Assembly (NCBI GenBank): GCA_937907485.1
Contig: CALESR010000193.1
Location: 1-14,006, forward strand
Length of the DNA: 14,006 nucleotides
Direction of reading: 5' to 3'
From: an uncultured Paracoccaceae bacterium
GTDB lineage: Bacteria > Pseudomonadota > Alphaproteobacteria > Rhodobacterales > Rhodobacteraceae
Numbering within the stretch: the first letter of the stretch is position 1; each line of letters starts with the position of its first letter. Of the stretch, positions 1 to 6,605 are shown one piece after another. A program made the translations under genes and the position numbers. The notes under the pieces are model-generated. The model saw only the letters and a program-made list of their open reading frames with translations. It was not told the DNA's origin and did no database searches.

Positions 1-16
1 GGCGCGGCGGTCAGGG

Positions 17-652
17 TTAAAGCCCGGCAGCCTGCCGCGCCAGCGCCGTGATGCCGTCCCAGTCGCCCGCCGCCATCATCGCCGCCGGGGCGACCCACGA
101 GCCCCCCACGCAGACCACATTCGGCAGCGCCAGATACTCGGGCGCATTGGCCGGGCTGACGCCGCCCGTCGGGCAGAAGGTCACCTGCGGCAAGGGGCCG
201 TGCAGCGCCTTCAGCATCGCCGGGCCACCCGCCGGACCCGCCGGAAAGAACTTCATCGCCGTATAGCCCTGTTCCAGCAGGCCCATCACCTCGGACGCCG
301 TGGCCGCGCCCGGCAGCAGCGGCAGCGATTTCGCCACGCAGGCCGAGATCAGCGCCGGAGTCGTGCCGGGCGAGACGGCAAAGGTCGCGCCCGCGTTCTT
401 CGCCCGCATCACGTCATGCGGTCCCAGCACCGTGCCCGCCCCGACCCGCGCGCCCGGAACCTGCGCCATCGCCTCGATCGCCGCCAACGCCACCGGCGTG
501 CGCAGCGTCACCTCCAGCACCGGCAGCCCACCCGCCACCAGCGCCCGCGCCAGCGGCACCGCGTGGTGCAGGTCCTCGATCACCAGCACCGGAATCACCG
601 GCGCCATGTGGCACAGCGCGAAGGTGGCATGGCTTTGCAGGGCAGGGGTCAT
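17..652 (-). CDS. eda: 2-dehydro-3-deoxy-phosphogluconate (KDPG) aldolase / 4-hydroxy-2-oxoglutarate aldolase
   Basis: Class I aldolase that cleaves KDPG to pyruvate and glyceraldehyde 3-phosphate in the cytoplasmic Entner-Doudoroff pathway; family members also act on 4-hydroxy-2-oxoglutarate. The 211-aa length is normal for the family. Visible motifs in order: PVLEVTLRT (about 44-52, with E47 and R51 as the expected catalytic Glu and phosphate-binding Arg), VGAGTVL (70-76), SPG (94-96), MKFFPA (133-138, K134 being the Schiff-base lysine), FCPTGG (159-164) and GGSW (183-186). I start at the ATG at 650-652 because GGAGGT lies 5 bases upstream; the open frame continues to 703, but that extension is not needed. 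The usual partner edd is not visible and could lie beyond the left edge. The gene is divergent from the spermidine-synthase-like gene, with palindromic operator-like sites between them. Confidence 0.95.
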   Translation of the reverse strand: MTPALQSHATFALCHMAPVIPVLVIEDLHHAVPLARALVAGGLPVLEVTLRTPVALAAIEAMAQVPGARVGAGTVLGPHDVMRAKNAGATFAVSPGTTPALISACVAKSLPLLPGAATASEVMGLLEQGYTAMKFFPAGPAGGPAMLKALHGPLPQVTFCPTGGVSPANAPEYLALPNVVCVGGSWVAPAAMMAAGDWDGITALARQAAGL

Positions 653-763
653 CGGCACCTCCGGGGTTTCCCTGCGATTAGGCGTTTTGCGCGGCAAAGG
701 CAAATGTTTCCGCTAACGGGTGGGGCCGGGGGACGGGAAAATCCGGCGAACAACGGCCAGTAA

Positions 764-788
764 ATGTCTGACATCAAATGTCAGACCC
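764..788. promoter_or_regulatory. Operator-like double palindrome
   Basis: ATGTC-T-GACAT at 764-774 is a perfect odd-centred palindrome. It is followed 14 bp later by a degenerate second copy, ATGTC-A-GACCC, at 778-788. Together they form a larger perfect inverted repeat, GTCTGACAT (766-774), spacer CAA, ATGTCAGAC (778-786). There is no T-run after it, so it looks like a protein-binding site, not a terminator. The TGTC-N-GACA form resembles operators of GntR-family (FadR/FCD-type) repressors, which often control sugar-acid catabolism; this assignment is an inference. It lies 112 bp upstream of the eda start and could act on either divergent gene. Confidence 0.6.
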
Positions 789-889
789 CGCAGGCAACCG
801 CCAGATCCGGTGGTCAAGACCGTGCCCCGCAGGGCCATCTGCCGGGCAGGCCGCGCCGTTCATGCACATTTCTATCCACAGGCCGCTAA

Positions 890-900
890 ATGTCAGGCAA
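890..900. promoter_or_regulatory. Third degenerate copy of the ATGTC-N-GACAT operator motif
   Basis: The sequence ATGTC-A-GGCAA shares the ATGTC half-site and the preceding TAA with the perfect palindrome at 764-774 (both read TAAATGTC). It lies 112 bp from the second copy. As a single half-site with a decayed partner arm it could be chance, but its occurrence in the same intergenic gap suggests an auxiliary operator that might allow looping. Confidence 0.35.
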
Positions 901-1152
901 TTGATCCCCCGCCTCGGCAGGCCACCGCCCCGCCGCCACCCCGCGCGGAACACATGAAGAACGCGGCGCAAGCCAACCGAAACCCATGACAATTTCCTCA
1001 GACCCCGCCACGCCGTCGCTCGCCCCCCGCCCGACGGCCCGCACCCCCCGCGCGCTGCGGTTTTCCACCCTTGGGTTATGCACAGCGCCGCGCCATTGCC
1101 TTTTCTCTGCGCTCCCCGCTACTCTCGCGACCACTTCGCGGGCGAATCCAGC

Positions 1153-1160
1153 AGAGGGGG
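1153..1160 (+). promoter_or_regulatory. Ribosome binding site that decides a GTG start
   Basis: AGAGGGGG ends 5 bases before the GTG at 1166. The alternatives lack this: the ATG at 986 is preceded by no purine-rich Shine-Dalgarno sequence and would add about 60 residues of low-complexity leader, and the ATG at 1193 (inside the first membrane segment) has no recognisable site upstream. This supports translation starting at 1166. Confidence 0.6.
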
Positions 1161-1165
1161 CGGCG

Positions 1166-2632
1166 GTGCATCGGCTTTGGGTTCTGGTTGCCATGCAGGC
1201 CACCGTTGCAGCGGCCTCTCTCGTGGTCGAGATCGTCGCCGGGCGCATGCTGGCGCCCTATGTGGGCATGTCGCTCTATACCTGGACCTCGGTCATCGCG
1301 GTGGTGCTGGCGGGGTTCTCGGTCGGGCACTGGCTGGGCGGGCGGCTGGCCGAAGGGCCGCCGCAGGCCGCGCTGCGGGCCAATGGCTGGGCGCTGCTCG
1401 CCGCCTCGGTGACGACGGCGGGCGCGGTGCTGGTGCTGCGCGCCACTGCCGGGCCGGTCATCACCGCACTGGGGGACCCGGTCGCCTCGATCATCGCGCT
1501 GACGCTGGTGGTGTTCTTCCTGCCCTCGTTCTTTGCCGGCATTCCGGCGCCGATCCTGTCGATGATCGCCGTGCACCGCCACCCGGACCGCGCCGGGCGC
1601 GCGCTGGGGGCGATGTTCGCCGCCGGCGCCTGGGGGGCGATTCTGGGCACGCTGGGGGCGGGGTTTGTCTTCATCTCCTGGCTCGGCTCGACCGGCACGC
1701 TGGCGGTGGTCGCCGTGGTCTATGCCGCGCTGGGGCTGGCCTCGCTGGCCTCGGGCGGGCGGCTGAAAACGGGCGCGGCGGCGCTGGTGCTGCCGCTGGG
1801 CGTCACCCTTGGCGCGCTCTCACTGCCCGATCCCTGCACGGTGGAGAGCCGCTATTTCTGCATCCGGGTGATCGACCCCGGCGATGGCACCCGGCTGATG
1901 GTGCTGGACCATCTGGTGCATGGCGTGGCCGACCGCGACGACCCCACCCTGATGCTGACCCCGCATGGCGCGATGCTGGATACGCTGCCCCGCCTGCGCA
2001 TGCAGGGCCGCGACCACTGGAGCGCCTTTCTGATCGGTGGCGGCACCTATTCCGTGCCGCGCGCCTGGGCGGCGCGGGGCCAGCCGGTGGCGGTGACGGT
2101 GGCCGAACTCGACCCCGAGGTCACCCGCATCGCGCGCGAGCATTTCTGGTATGACCCCGGCGCCGACCGCATCCTGCACGCCGACGCCCGCCGCACGCTG
2201 GCCGAGGACGCCCAGACCTATGACGTCATCGTCGGCGACGCCTTTTCCGACATCGCCGTGCCGCAGCATCTGGTCACGCGGGAATTCCTGACCCTTGTCG
2301 CCGCCCGGCTGACGCCGGAGGGCGTCTATGTGATGAATGTCATCGACCACATGGACAATCTGCGCGTGCTGGCCTCGCTGGTGGTCACCGCGCGGCAGGT
2401 CTGGCCCAGTGTCGAGGTCTGGACCGAGGCCGCGCATGACCCGGCCGAAAACCGCCGGGTCTTTGTGCTGGTGGCGGGGCAGGCCCCCTCGGCCCGCAGC
2501 CAGGTCGAAGGCGGCGCGATCCGCATCGCCGCCGCCTCGGTTGACGCCCTCGTGCAGGGCCGCGCCCCGGTGATCCTGACCGACGATTTCGCCCCCATCG
2601 ACCGGCTGCTGGCCGATCCGGGCGAGGGCTGA
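1166..2632 (+). CDS. Fused membrane protein / spermidine-synthase-like domain protein
   Basis: Numbered from the GTG, the protein is 488 aa. Residues about 8-220 hold roughly seven hydrophobic segments, including a Gly-rich SVGHWLGGRLA stretch near 52-62 typical of the transporter-like half of these fusions. Residues about 225-488 form a Rossmann methyltransferase-like domain: FLIGGGTYSVPRAW (288-301, nucleotide-binding loop), AELDPEVTRIAREHF (313-327, acidic residue that would contact the ribose), HADAR (338-342) and DVIVGDAFSD (353-362), where true spermidine synthases carry the catalytic Asp. Proteins of this type are often annotated as fused MFS/spermidine synthase, but their substrate is generally unproven, so polyamine synthesis is a possibility and not a call. 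The gene ends 6 bp from the convergent GST gene. The nominal frame from 986 (548 aa) is considered too long. Confidence 0.8.
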   Translation: MHRLWVLVAMQATVAAASLVVEIVAGRMLAPYVGMSLYTWTSVIAVVLAGFSVGHWLGGRLAEGPPQAALRANGWALLAASVTTAGAVLVLRATAGPVITALGDPVASIIALTLVVFFLPSFFAGIPAPILSMIAVHRHPDRAGRALGAMFAAGAWGAILGTLGAGFVFISWLGSTGTLAVVAVVYAALGLASLASGGRLKTGAAALVLPLGVTLGALSLPDPCTVESRYFCIRVIDPGDGTRLMVLDHLVHGVADRDDPTLMLTPHGAMLDTLPRLRMQGRDHWSAFLIGGGTYSVPRAWAARGQPVAVTVAELDPEVTRIAREHFWYDPGADRILHADARRTLAEDAQTYDVIVGDAFSDIAVPQHLVTREFLTLVAARLTPEGVYVMNVIDHMDNLRVLASLVVTARQVWPSVEVWTEAAHDPAENRRVFVLVAGQAPSARSQVEGGAIRIAAASVDALVQGRAPVILTDDFAPIDRLLADPGEG

Positions 2633-2638
2633 CCGCCC

Positions 2639-3463
2639 TCAGTCCAGATCGGCCGCCGAGTGCCGCTCGCGCACGCCGTCCGGCGGGTTGCGGTTGACCC
2701 GCTTGCCGCGCGCCACCGCCGGGCGGGCGGCCAGCCGGGCGGCCCAGTCCATCACATGCGTGTACTCGTGCACCGCCAGAAACTCGCCCGCGTTATAGGC
2801 CCCGCCTTCGATCAGCCGCCCGTACCACGGATAGATCGCCATATCGGCAATCGAATACTCCTCGCCCGCGATGAAGGGCCGGGTCGCCAACTGGCGGTCC
2901 AGCACGTCGAGCTGGCGTTTGACCTCCATCGCAAAGCGGTTGATCGGATATTCCCACTTTTCCGGCGCATAGGCATAAAAATGGCCAAAGCCGCCGCCCA
3001 GATAGGGCGCGGCGCCCATCTGCCAGAACAGCCAGTTCATCACCTCGGTGCGCGCAGGCCCGCTGGCGGGCAGGAAGGCGCCAAATCTCTCCGCCAGATG
3101 CAGCAGGATCGAGGCCGATTCGAACACCCGCACGGGTTCGGGCCCCGACACATCCAGCAGCGCCGGGATCTTGGAATTCGGGTTCACATCGACAAAGCCC
3201 GAGCCGAACTGGTCGCCCTTGCCGATGTCGATATACCACGCGTCGTATTCGGCGGCATGACCAGCCGCCAGCAACTCCTCGAACAGGATCGTCACCTTGA
3301 CGCCGTTCGGCGTGCCCAGAGAGTAAAGCTGGAACGGATGCTCCCCGCGCGGCAACTCGGCCTCATGCGTGGCCCCGGCGATGGGCCGGTTGATGTTGGC
3401 GAACTGGCCGCCGTTGGCCTTGTCCCAGGTCCAGACCTTGGGCGGCGTATAGGGGGTGCTCAT
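2639..3463 (-). CDS. yghU: YghU-type glutathione S-transferase / glutathione-dependent disulfide-bond oxidoreductase
   Basis: A 274-aa cytoplasmic protein of the Nu-class GST group (YghU/YfcG), whose studied members use two glutathione molecules for disulfide reductase or peroxide-reducing chemistry. The N-terminal extension, with NINRPIAG at 24-30, is typical of YghU. The thioredoxin-like domain follows: LYSLGTPNGVKVTILFEEL (46-64; T51 and N53 match the active-site Thr/Asn pair of the group), NPNSKIPALLD (94-104, cis-Pro) and ESASILLHLAE (115-125). The helical domain covers about 138-250, with SIADMAIYPWYGR (204-216) as the usual N-cap motif. The ATG at 3461-3463 was chosen because GGAG lies 6 bases upstream and MSTPYTPP fits the family start; the frame runs further, to 3529. 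It is slightly shorter than the E. coli protein. Confidence 0.92.
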   Translation of the reverse strand: MSTPYTPPKVWTWDKANGGQFANINRPIAGATHEAELPRGEHPFQLYSLGTPNGVKVTILFEELLAAGHAAEYDAWYIDIGKGDQFGSGFVDVNPNSKIPALLDVSGPEPVRVFESASILLHLAERFGAFLPASGPARTEVMNWLFWQMGAAPYLGGGFGHFYAYAPEKWEYPINRFAMEVKRQLDVLDRQLATRPFIAGEEYSIADMAIYPWYGRLIEGGAYNAGEFLAVHEYTHVMDWAARLAARPAVARGKRVNRNPPDGVRERHSAADLD

Positions 3464-3546
3464 GGCGCGCTCCGTTTGGTTGCCGCCACAACCTGTGCCA
3501 TTCCGCCGCAGGGTCAAGGGGCAAAGCAAAGGACGGGCACAGCAAA

Positions 3547-3568
3547 GGGCCGGGGTTTCCCCCGGCCC
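3547..3568 (-). terminator. Hairpin terminator downstream of the iron-binding protein gene
   Basis: A perfect 9-bp GC stem, GGGCCGGGG (3547-3555) with CCCCGGCCC (3560-3568), and a 4-base loop. Read on the minus strand it follows the stop of the ferric-binding protein gene by about 23 bases and is followed by TTTGCTGTG, a short T-rich start and not a full T-run. It probably separates that gene from the GST gene downstream on the same strand. Confidence 0.7.
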
Positions 3569-3591
3569 GATCCTACGCGTGTGCCGCCCCC

Positions 3592-4602
3592 TTACGGGAA
3601 ACCGACGCGGTCAAAGATCTCGGTCGCCAGCGCGGCATTGGTGCCATAGACCGCGACATTGGTGCCCGAATTGGTGAACTCGGTCAGGGTCGAAAGCGGG
3701 CCGTGGATGGTGACGCCGGGCACGATGGGGAATTCGTTGTTCGAATCGGCCAGCACCTGCTGCGCCGCGTCCGACACCAGAAATTCGAGGAACCGCACCG
3801 CGTTGTCGCGGTTCGGCGCGCTCGCCACCACCCCGGCGCCCGAGATGTTCACATGCGCCCCGCGACCGTCCTGATTGGGATAGAAGAACGCGATCGACTG
3901 CGCGATGGCGACGTCGTCAGCGTTCGAGTCCGTCAGCATCCCGCCCCAGTAATAGGTGTTCGACACCGCAATGTCGCACTCGCCCGCCGCCAGCGCGCGC
4001 AACTGGTCGCGGTCACCGCCCTGCGGCGGGCGGGCGAGGTTGGCATTGACCCCGGCAGCCCAGGCTTCGGCCGCCTCGGCGCCCAGAACCTCGATCATCT
4101 CGGCCATCAGCGAGACGTTATACACATTGCCCGACGAGCGGATGCAGACCTCGCCGCGCGCGCGCTCGTCCGCCAGATCCTCATAGCTGTTCAGCCAGTC
4201 GGGTTTGCCATCGGCGGCGCGGTAAAAGATCACCCGCGCGCGTGAGGTCAGGCCGAACCACAGATTGTCAGGATGCTGGAAATTGGCCGGAACCCGGGCT
4301 TCCAGCACGGCGCTCTCGGTCGGCTGGAACACCCCGGCCTCGACGGCGTTGTGCAACCGGCCACCATCGACGGTGACAAACACATCCGCCGGGCTGTTGG
4401 CGCCTTCGGACAGGATGCGCTCGACCAGTTGCGCGCCTTCGCCCTCGATCAGGTTGACGCGAATGCCGGTTTCGGCGGTAAAGGCCTCATAAAGCGCCAG
4501 ATCGGTGTCATAGTGCCGGGCCGAATAGACGTTGACCTCTTGCGCCAGCGCGGGCAGCGCGGTGGTCAACAGCAGGCCGAGGGTGGTGGTATAACGCAAC
4601 AT
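3592..4602 (-). CDS. fbpA: Iron(III) ABC transporter periplasmic substrate-binding protein (FbpA/FutA type)
   Basis: A 336-aa secreted solute-binding protein that would capture ferric iron in the periplasm and deliver it to the inner-membrane permease. A clear Sec signal peptide (residues 1-20, ending ALPALA before QEVNVYS) is followed by the class-II binding-protein fold. The iron-ligand set of FutA-like proteins is present: H30-Y31 in YSARHYDTD, Y127 in VIFYR, and the tandem Y217-Y218 in SNTYYWGG. C153 and C209 could form a disulfide. Start: ATG at 4600-4602, with GGAG 7 bases upstream and the signal peptide beginning exactly there; the frame runs back to 4698 but that part is Arg/Pro-rich leader. 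It is divergent from the permease gene across a 215-bp gap with two palindromes. Ferric specificity follows from the Tyr ligands by homology. Confidence 0.93.
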   Translation of the reverse strand: MLRYTTTLGLLLTTALPALAQEVNVYSARHYDTDLALYEAFTAETGIRVNLIEGEGAQLVERILSEGANSPADVFVTVDGGRLHNAVEAGVFQPTESAVLEARVPANFQHPDNLWFGLTSRARVIFYRAADGKPDWLNSYEDLADERARGEVCIRSSGNVYNVSLMAEMIEVLGAEAAEAWAAGVNANLARPPQGGDRDQLRALAAGECDIAVSNTYYWGGMLTDSNADDVAIAQSIAFFYPNQDGRGAHVNISGAGVVASAPNRDNAVRFLEFLVSDAAQQVLADSNNEFPIVPGVTIHGPLSTLTEFTNSGTNVAVYGTNAALATEIFDRVGFP

Positions 4603-4696
4603 GGAGGGTCTCCGGTCAATGCGGGCCTGCCTGCCGCCCTTGGGGCGGGGTCCGGGTGGGCGATGGGGGATGCGAGGCATCCGGTCTGGCGCCCTC

Positions 4697-4725
4697 ATAC
4701 AGCGTCGGAATTAATCCGACAACAA
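4697..4725 (-). promoter_or_regulatory. Possible sigma-70-like promoter for the iron-binding protein gene
   Basis: On the minus strand, TTGTTG (complement of 4720-4725) and CTGTAT (complement of 4697-4702) are separated by 17 bases. The -35 box is fair and the -10 box is poor. The palindrome at 4704-4720 would then sit almost exactly between the two boxes, a classic repressor position. This is a suggestion from spacing only. Confidence 0.3.
4704..4720. promoter_or_regulatory. Operator-like palindrome 1 in the iron-uptake divergent promoter region
   Basis: GTCGGA (4704-4709), spacer ATTAA, TCCGAC (4715-4720): a perfect 6-bp inverted repeat with an AT-rich centre in an otherwise GC-rich region. 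It lies between divergent iron-transport genes, so an iron-responsive repressor (for example a Fur-family or Rrf2-family IscR/RirA-type protein) is the natural candidate. I cannot match it confidently to a named consensus. Confidence 0.55.
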
Positions 4726-4727
4726 GA

Positions 4728-4746
4728 ATCGGAATTGATCTCCGAC
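4728..4746. promoter_or_regulatory. Operator-like palindrome 2 in the iron-uptake divergent promoter region
   Basis: TCGGA (4729-4733), a 7-base spacer starting ATTGATC, and TCCGA (4741-4745). The word TCGGAATT occurs at 4705-4712 and again at 4729-4736, so the two sites are direct repeats exactly 24 bp apart. The second copy has a spacer two bases longer. Tandem phased sites suggest cooperative binding of one regulator over both divergent promoters. Confidence 0.45.
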
Positions 4747-4817
4747 TGAAACACTCAGGGTCAACTTTACTTGGCCCGGCGGATCGGCTAGGGCAGGGGA
4801 CAAGCACAGGAGGCCGC

Positions 4818-6479
4818 ATGGCCAGCACCGCCTCACCCCTCGCCGCCCGCCGTCGCCTGCCCAGCGCCTGGAGCCTGGGCGCGCTGGCGATCGCCGCGCT
4901 GATCGCGCTGCCGATTCTGGCGGTCGTCTCTCAGGTGCTGGTGCCCTCAGGCGGGGCCTGGGGCCATCTGGCCTCGACCGTGCTGCCGATGTATCTGCGC
5001 AACTCGCTGATGCTGGTGACGCTGACCGTCGCCCTGGCGCTGGCCATCGGCGTCGGCGCGGGCTGGCTGGTCGCGGGCTTCGACTTTCGCGGCCGCAGCG
5101 TGCTGCAATGGGCGCTGATGCTGCCGATGACCATGCCGGGCTATGTCATCGCCTATGTCTATTATGACCGGCTTGCCTATGCCGGGCCGGTGCAGAGCAC
5201 CCTTCGGCAGGTCTTTGGCTGGGGGCGCGGCGACTACTGGTTCCCGCAGATCGCCTCGCTGCCGGGGGCGGCGCTGCTGCTGGGGCTGGTGCTCTATCCC
5301 TATATCTATCTGCTGGCGCGGGCGGCCTTTGTCACCCAGTCGCTGCATCTGATCGAGGCGGCGCGCGCCCTGGGCCATACCCCGCGCGCGGCCTTTCTGC
5401 GCGTGGCGCTGCCGATGGCGCGGCCCGGCATCGTCGCCGGCGGCGCCTTTGTCGCGATGGAGACGCTGGCCGATTATGGCACGGTCTCGCATCTGGGGGT
5501 GCAGACGCTGACCACCGGCATCTTCCGCACCTGGTTCGCGCGCGGCGAATCGGTGGCGGCGGCGCAACTGGCGGCGCTGCTGATCGGGCTGGTGGCGCTG
5601 GCGCTGATGGTCGAGCGCTTGCTGCGCGGCACGCGGCGCTATATCGGCGACCCGGCCGAGCGCACGGCAGCGGCGCGCCAACCCCTGACCGGCTGGCGCG
5701 CGGCGGTGGTGATCGGCCTGTGCCTCGTGCCGATCCTCGTCGGCTTTGCCTATCCGGTGGCCGACCTCCTGCGCCGCGCCGTGCTCTATGGCGACCCGAT
5801 GTGGGGCCCGCGCTTTCTGGCCTTTGCCGCCAACAGCCTGATGCTGGCCGGGCTGGCGGTGCTGGTGCTGCTGATGCTGGGCCTGTTTCTGGGCTATGCC
5901 CGGCGGATGGACGGCGGGCCGATGGTGCGCGCGGCGCTTGGCGTGGCGGGGATCGGCTATGCCATGCCCGGCGCGGTGATCGCCGTCGGGGTGCTGCTGC
6001 CGCTCGGCTGGGCCGACCGCACGCTCGATGGCTGGATGCGCGCCAGTTTCGATATCTCGACCGGCCTCCTGCTGACCGGCAGCTATGTCGGACTGCTCTT
6101 TGCCTATGCCGTGCGCTTTTTGTCGATCAGCCTGAACACCATCGACGCCTCGCTGCAACGCATCCCGCCCAGCCTCGACGACGCGGCGCGCGGGCTGGGG
6201 TCTGGCCCGGCCCGCACGCTGGCCTCGGTGCATTTCCCGCTGCTGCGTGGCGGCCTGCTGTCGGCGGCGATCTTCATCTTTGCCGATGTGATGAAGGAAC
6301 TGCCCGCGACGCTGATCGTGCGGCCCTTCAACCTCGATACGCTGGCGATCCGGGCGCACCGGCTGGCCTCGGACGGGCGGCTGGACGAGGCCTCGACCTC
6401 GGCGCTGCTGATCGTGGCGCTGGGGATCATCCCGGTGATCCTGCTCAGCCGGGCGATGGACCGGCCCAATCCGCATTGA
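4818..6479 (+). CDS. fbpB: Iron(III) ABC transporter permease with two fused membrane domains (FbpB/FutB type)
   Basis: A 553-aa inner-membrane permease with two tandem binding-protein-dependent transport domains, about 12 membrane segments in all. Each half has the cytoplasmic EAA loop that docks on the ATPase: IEAARALGHTPRAAFLRVALP (about 179-199) and DDAARGLGSGPARTLASVHFP (454-474). The second loop is followed by ADVMKELPATLIVRPF (489-504), typical of ferric permeases. The start ATG at 4818 has a perfect AGGAGG 4 bases upstream; the frame runs back to 4656, through the palindromes, and that part is not coding. The partner binding protein is divergent at 3592-4602. No ATPase (FbpC) gene follows: the next gene is an L,D-transpeptidase. 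The ATPase must therefore be encoded elsewhere, or a shared one is used. Confidence 0.93.
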   Translation: MASTASPLAARRRLPSAWSLGALAIAALIALPILAVVSQVLVPSGGAWGHLASTVLPMYLRNSLMLVTLTVALALAIGVGAGWLVAGFDFRGRSVLQWALMLPMTMPGYVIAYVYYDRLAYAGPVQSTLRQVFGWGRGDYWFPQIASLPGAALLLGLVLYPYIYLLARAAFVTQSLHLIEAARALGHTPRAAFLRVALPMARPGIVAGGAFVAMETLADYGTVSHLGVQTLTTGIFRTWFARGESVAAAQLAALLIGLVALALMVERLLRGTRRYIGDPAERTAAARQPLTGWRAAVVIGLCLVPILVGFAYPVADLLRRAVLYGDPMWGPRFLAFAANSLMLAGLAVLVLLMLGLFLGYARRMDGGPMVRAALGVAGIGYAMPGAVIAVGVLLPLGWADRTLDGWMRASFDISTGLLLTGSYVGLLFAYAVRFLSISLNTIDASLQRIPPSLDDAARGLGSGPARTLASVHFPLLRGGLLSAAIFIFADVMKELPATLIVRPFNLDTLAIRAHRLASDGRLDEASTSALLIVALGIIPVILLSRAMDRPNPH

Positions 6480-6483
6480 TCCT

Positions 6484-6505
6484 CCGCATCGCGCGCGGAA
6501 TTTTG
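6484..6505 (+). terminator. Weak candidate terminator after the iron permease gene
   Basis: A short stem, TCCGC (6484-6488) with GCGGA (6496-6500), and a 7-base loop, followed by ATTTT. It begins 5 bases after the permease stop codon. The stem is only 5 bp, so termination may be partial or the match may be chance. Confidence 0.35.
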
Positions 6506-6531
6506 AGCCGGCGTGACCATTTTCGCCCTAT

Positions 6532-6551
6532 CGCTGCGCGTGTCGCTGCGC
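6532..6551 (+). repeat. Short tandem direct repeat upstream of the L,D-transpeptidase gene
   Basis: TCGCTGCGC occurs at 6532-6540 and again at 6543-6551, an 11-bp period close to one helical turn. It lies 55-74 bp before the downstream start codon. It may be a regulator-binding direct repeat or chance in GC-rich DNA. Confidence 0.4.
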
Positions 6552-6605
6552 ATAATCCCGGCTGACTCGCCGTTTCCCTTTCCCAGTGCAGGTTCCTGAC
6601 CCATC

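Larger units (their letters stand above)
653..1165. other. Divergent intergenic region (513 bp)
   Basis: No convincing gene is present in this stretch. The short open frames here have random-looking composition, rich in Arg, Pro and Ala. It separates eda (minus) from the membrane/spermidine-synthase-like gene (plus), so it must carry promoters for both; I could not pick out confident -35/-10 pairs. What stands out is the palindromic operator-like cluster at 764-788, a related site at 890-900 and DnaA-box-like words at 872-880 and 1076-1084. The nominal open frame of the downstream gene reaches back to an ATG at 986, but the 986-1165 stretch looks like non-coding leader. Confidence 0.6.

Noticed and set aside
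872..1084. DnaA-box-like words CTATCCACA (872-880) and TTATGCACA (1076-1084), suggesting an origin
   Set aside because: There are only two near-matches about 200 bp apart, with no AT-rich unwinding region and no dnaA, parA or other origin genes nearby.
886..1248. A 120-aa minus-strand open frame in the eda upstream region
   Set aside because: It has Arg/Ala-rich random composition, overlaps the start of the membrane gene and has no recognisable domain.
4947..6476. A 509-aa minus-strand open frame antisense to the iron permease gene
   Set aside because: The composition is His/Gln/Arg-rich, a typical shadow of a GC-rich membrane protein gene, while the plus strand encodes a complete ABC permease.
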